Below, piece by piece: positions 15,566 through 17,156 of a DNA stretch of 17,156 bases; positions within the stretch are counted from its first letter, which is position 1; each line of letters starts with the position of its first letter. The notes under the pieces are model-generated. The model searched no databases. It saw only the letters and a program-made list of their open reading frames with translations, and was not told the DNA's origin. The translations under genes and the position numbers were made by a program. The DNA is from Candidatus Gastranaerophilales bacterium (GTDB lineage: Bacteria > Cyanobacteriota > Vampirovibrionia > Gastranaerophilales > Gastranaerophilaceae): positions 6,832-23,987 of the forward strand of contig JAJPXE010000161.1 of the NCBI GenBank assembly GCA_021205645.1, written 5' to 3'.

Positions 15566-15977
15566 AGAATATAATACCGTTCCTACTTTATTTGAAAGAT
15601 TAATTGTTGTTTTTAATTATATCACATTCGGACTTGTCGGTTTTGTATGGCTTATTCTTGTGGCTTTAAGACATGCTAAGCTAACCCCGTTTATGCAGTA
15701 TCATATTTTTCAAACGTTTTTTTTGGTTATGTTGTACTGGCTTTTCTCGGTATTTGTTTCTTTGATTGTGCAAATACTCAATTTTATACCGCTTGTTAAT
15801 ATTCTGGTGCTTAAGATTTTATTCTATCTCAACACTCCGTTTATTTTTGAGCATTATTCAATTGTTACCGGAACAATTATGCTTGTTCTTATATACCTGT
15901 GTTTGACTGCACTTCAGGGTCAATACAGTTATGTATTATGGGTTTCCGACATTATCAAAAAAAATATCAACCGTTAG
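15552..15977 (+). CDS. Small integral membrane protein resembling Tic20/Ycf60
   Basis: This 141-residue protein has about four hydrophobic helices (near 16-38, 50-77, 80-96 and 103-121). Two stretches recall cyanobacterial Tic20-like proteins: the loop and helix start HAKLTPFMQYHIFQTFFL (41-58), where the family has a similar P-x-(I/L)-S/T-x-F-x-R/Q-x-N/H-x2-Q pattern, and the end ALQGQYSYVLWVSDII (120-135), where the family has ALQG-x-Y/P and a final (I/V)SD motif. Tic20 is a protein-import channel component in plastids; the role of bacterial homologues is unknown. Translation probably starts at TTG 15552: AAGGA (15539-15543) lies 8 nt upstream, and no ATG is available in frame. The start lies inside the TPR gene, implying coupling. 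Confidence 0.7.
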   Translation: MRNFREYNTVPTLFERLIVVFNYITFGLVGFVWLILVALRHAKLTPFMQYHIFQTFFLVMLYWLFSVFVSLIVQILNFIPLVNILVLKILFYLNTPFIFEHYSIVTGTIMLVLIYLCLTALQGQYSYVLWVSDIIKKNINR

Positions 15978-16035
15978 ATATATCATAACTTCATACATTT
16001 ATACGATTTATTGCTGTTATTTTCAATAGTATATG

Positions 16036-16063
16036 TTGATTTTGCCGTAAATATCATTATAAC
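16036..16063 (+). promoter_or_regulatory. Candidate promoter of the 171-residue gene
   Basis: TTGATT (16036-16041) and TATAAC (16058-16063) are 16 nt apart. Initiation near 16070 would give a leader of about 20 nt before the ATG at 16092, with the purine-rich GGGAAAA just upstream of the start as a weak ribosome-binding site. The pair makes independent transcription of this gene plausible, after the Tic20-like gene ends at 15977. Confidence 0.4.
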
Positions 16064-16091
16064 AATAGTGTGAAAAAACAGGTCGGGAAAA

Positions 16092-16607
16092 ATGGTAGTT
16101 TCTTACACTAACAATTACGGATATACGGATGCATACGCCAACAAGGGCGTAAATACGTTATCTACGAATGCAGACGGCGGCGGCAATGGCGGCGGCGGTG
16201 CGTTTATGAAAATGTTTGAGGAACAGGAATCCGAAGAAGCTAAAAAGGAAGAAGTTCAACAGGAAGAAAATAATCAGCCTGACCCGCTCGATAATCTTTA
16301 CAATCTCCAACAAAATTATTATGCAAGTCCGAATGTCATCAGAGATTACGTTGACAATTCTTTACTTTTAAATACCGAACAGGTTGCCTGCACAAATATA
16401 ACACAGCATATAGCGCTAAAGAGCAATGTTCGGGAAACATTAAAGTTTCTCAATCTTCAGGCGGCAAAGAGCATGGTCAGTTCTAAAAAACGAAATTATA
16501 ATTTCCATACAGTACCGCAGCCGCAGCCTGTCAAAAATTCTTCAAGCAGTGAGGCAAACTTTTTTGAAACTAAAGTAACCCCGACAAAGAATTTCTTTAT
16601 TACATAG
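16092..16607 (+). CDS. Unknown protein with Gly-rich and acidic linker
   Basis: I do not recognise this 171-residue protein. A Tyr/Asn-rich N-terminus (1-27) is followed by a run of glycines (29-36), then a strongly acidic Glu/Lys/Gln-rich stretch (42-60). A more ordered-looking helical part follows (about 66-128, including NVIRDYVDNSLLLN), and the tail is polar with PQPQP and a Ser run (142-153). There is no signal peptide or membrane segment. The composition suggests a largely disordered protein carrying one small helical domain. A candidate promoter lies upstream and no terminator is seen downstream. Confidence 0.7.
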   Translation: MVVSYTNNYGYTDAYANKGVNTLSTNADGGGNGGGGAFMKMFEEQESEEAKKEEVQQEENNQPDPLDNLYNLQQNYYASPNVIRDYVDNSLLLNTEQVACTNITQHIALKSNVRETLKFLNLQAAKSMVSSKKRNYNFHTVPQPQPVKNSSSSEANFFETKVTPTKNFFIT

Positions 16608-16642
16608 TGAATTTGTAAAAGAAATAATACTTCTCCAGCATG

Positions 16643-16767
16643 CTCCTACACAAGTGTAAATAATAGAAAATCTTGCATTTTAGCCTGTAACGTTTTGTAA
16701 AAAAATATAAAATAAAGGTTAATTATTCTTTCTTATCAAACTTTATTTAAATATAATGGTGTAGGAG
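16643..16767 (+). promoter_or_regulatory. Possible Shine-Dalgarno-sequestering leader
   Basis: CTCCTACAC (16643-16651) is exactly complementary to GTGTAGGAG (16759-16767), which contains the Shine-Dalgarno AGGAG of the 99-residue gene. The left strand also takes part in a competing local hairpin, TACAC-AA-GTGTA (16647-16658). The two pairings are mutually exclusive, as in an on/off leader. This would act only on transcripts starting upstream of 16643, for example read-through from the 171-residue gene, because no terminator separates them. Confidence 0.35.
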
Positions 16768-16775
16768 TCATTGGA

Positions 16776-17075
16776 ATGTTTAGTAATTTAAAAAAATCTA
16801 TTGAAAATTTTCAAAAAGTAAATCCGAAATCGTTGTGGTTAAGTTTTGTGCAGTCACAAAAAGTTAACAGGAAAGATTATGCTGATTTGCTGACTTCAAA
16901 CACGGAATTAGAAACTCTTGCCGACGGGAGAAAGCTGGAAGCAATGGTTGGCGAACAGATAAAGACCGATTTCCCTGAAATAAGCGATAAGTCTTTTGAA
17001 CTTCTGGTTGATGCTACTATGCATCTAATCAGAAAGAAACAGCTTCAAGCAACGGATGATATATGTTTTAAATAA
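16776..17075 (+). CDS. Unknown small protein, 99 residues
   Basis: This is a charged, probably all-helical soluble protein with no family I can name. It has no signal peptide, membrane segment or metal-binding motif; the only cysteine is near the C-terminus (Cys97). The start is well supported by AGGAG (16763-16767), 8 nt before ATG, and a TATAAT (16752-16757) just upstream could serve as its own -10 box. The stop at 17073-17075 is followed by two hairpins, the second a terminator, so this is the end of the transcript. Confidence 0.72.
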   Translation: MFSNLKKSIENFQKVNPKSLWLSFVQSQKVNRKDYADLLTSNTELETLADGRKLEAMVGEQIKTDFPEISDKSFELLVDATMHLIRKKQLQATDDICFK

Positions 17076-17081
17076 TCATCC

Positions 17082-17098
17082 TTACCTTTTTAAGGTAA
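17082..17098 (+). other. Small hairpin between the last gene and its terminator
   Basis: TTACCTT (17082-17088) pairs with AAGGTAA (17092-17098) around a TTT loop, 7 bp. It has no T-run after it and stands 7 bp before the main terminator stem. It may protect the 3' end of the mRNA or assist termination. Confidence 0.45.
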
Positions 17099-17105
17099 AA
17101 CTTTT

Positions 17106-17138
17106 AAGCGGAGCAAAGCTCCGCTTTAATATTTCTAT
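17106..17138 (+). terminator. Rho-independent terminator of the 99-residue gene
   Basis: AAGCGGAGC (17106-17114) and GCTCCGCTT (17118-17126) form a perfect 9-bp GC-rich stem with an AAA loop, followed by TAATATTTCTATTT. The T-tract is interrupted, but the stem is strong and the position, about 30 bp after the stop codon, is typical. Confidence 0.75.
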
Positions 17139-17156
17139 TTATACTCTCTTAAATTA

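Overview
The window is AT-rich, densely coded bacterial DNA. It most resembles the non-photosynthetic gut relatives of Cyanobacteria (Vampirovibrionia/Melainabacteria, order Gastranaerophilales). The pointers are a small membrane protein resembling the cyanobacterial/plastid Tic20 (Ycf60) family, a cyanobacterial-style phosphoglucomutase (N-terminal FGTDGW motif), and large unassigned membrane proteins with Asn-rich N-termini followed by an (S)F(R/N)G motif, which I recall as common in that lineage. This placement is inference; there is no rRNA or other marker in the window.

Layout. Positions 1-181 hold two copies of a 55-bp repeat, 126 bp apart, around a GC-rich spacer. Positions 189-6046 (minus) form a tight three-gene operon, transcribed in the order SNF2/SWIM helicase, PurD-like ATP-grasp protein, phosphoglucomutase/phosphomannomutase. 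Positions 6047-6439 are non-coding and carry a GC-rich, strongly self-complementary element. Positions 6440-9890 (minus) encode two adjacent, distantly paralogous multi-membrane-segment proteins of unknown function. Positions 9891-10241 are non-coding, with a promoter candidate and a plus-strand terminator-like hairpin. Positions 10242-13471 (minus) hold, in transcription order, two small unknown proteins, a family 9 glycosyltransferase and a PabB-PabC fusion for p-aminobenzoate synthesis. A divergent intergenic region (13472-13610) separates these from the plus-strand genes: rpiB, rsfS, a TPR protein and the Tic20-like membrane protein (13611-15977, closely spaced or overlapping), then two unknown proteins (16092-17075). 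The last of these is followed by a rho-independent terminator.

How the genes fit together. Most recognisable genes are housekeeping: sugar-phosphate interconversion (phosphoglucomutase, RpiB), folate precursor synthesis (PabB-PabC), cell-envelope glycosylation (GT9) and ribosome silencing (RsfS). The less ordinary content is the PurD homologue that has lost most GAR-synthetase signature residues, the tandem membrane pair with FxG motifs near the termini, the small-ORF pair with an internal W-x-E-F-E repeat, the structured intergenic elements, and a possible Shine-Dalgarno-sequestering leader before the last gene. I see no tRNA, rRNA, CRISPR array, transposase, integrase or phage structural gene.
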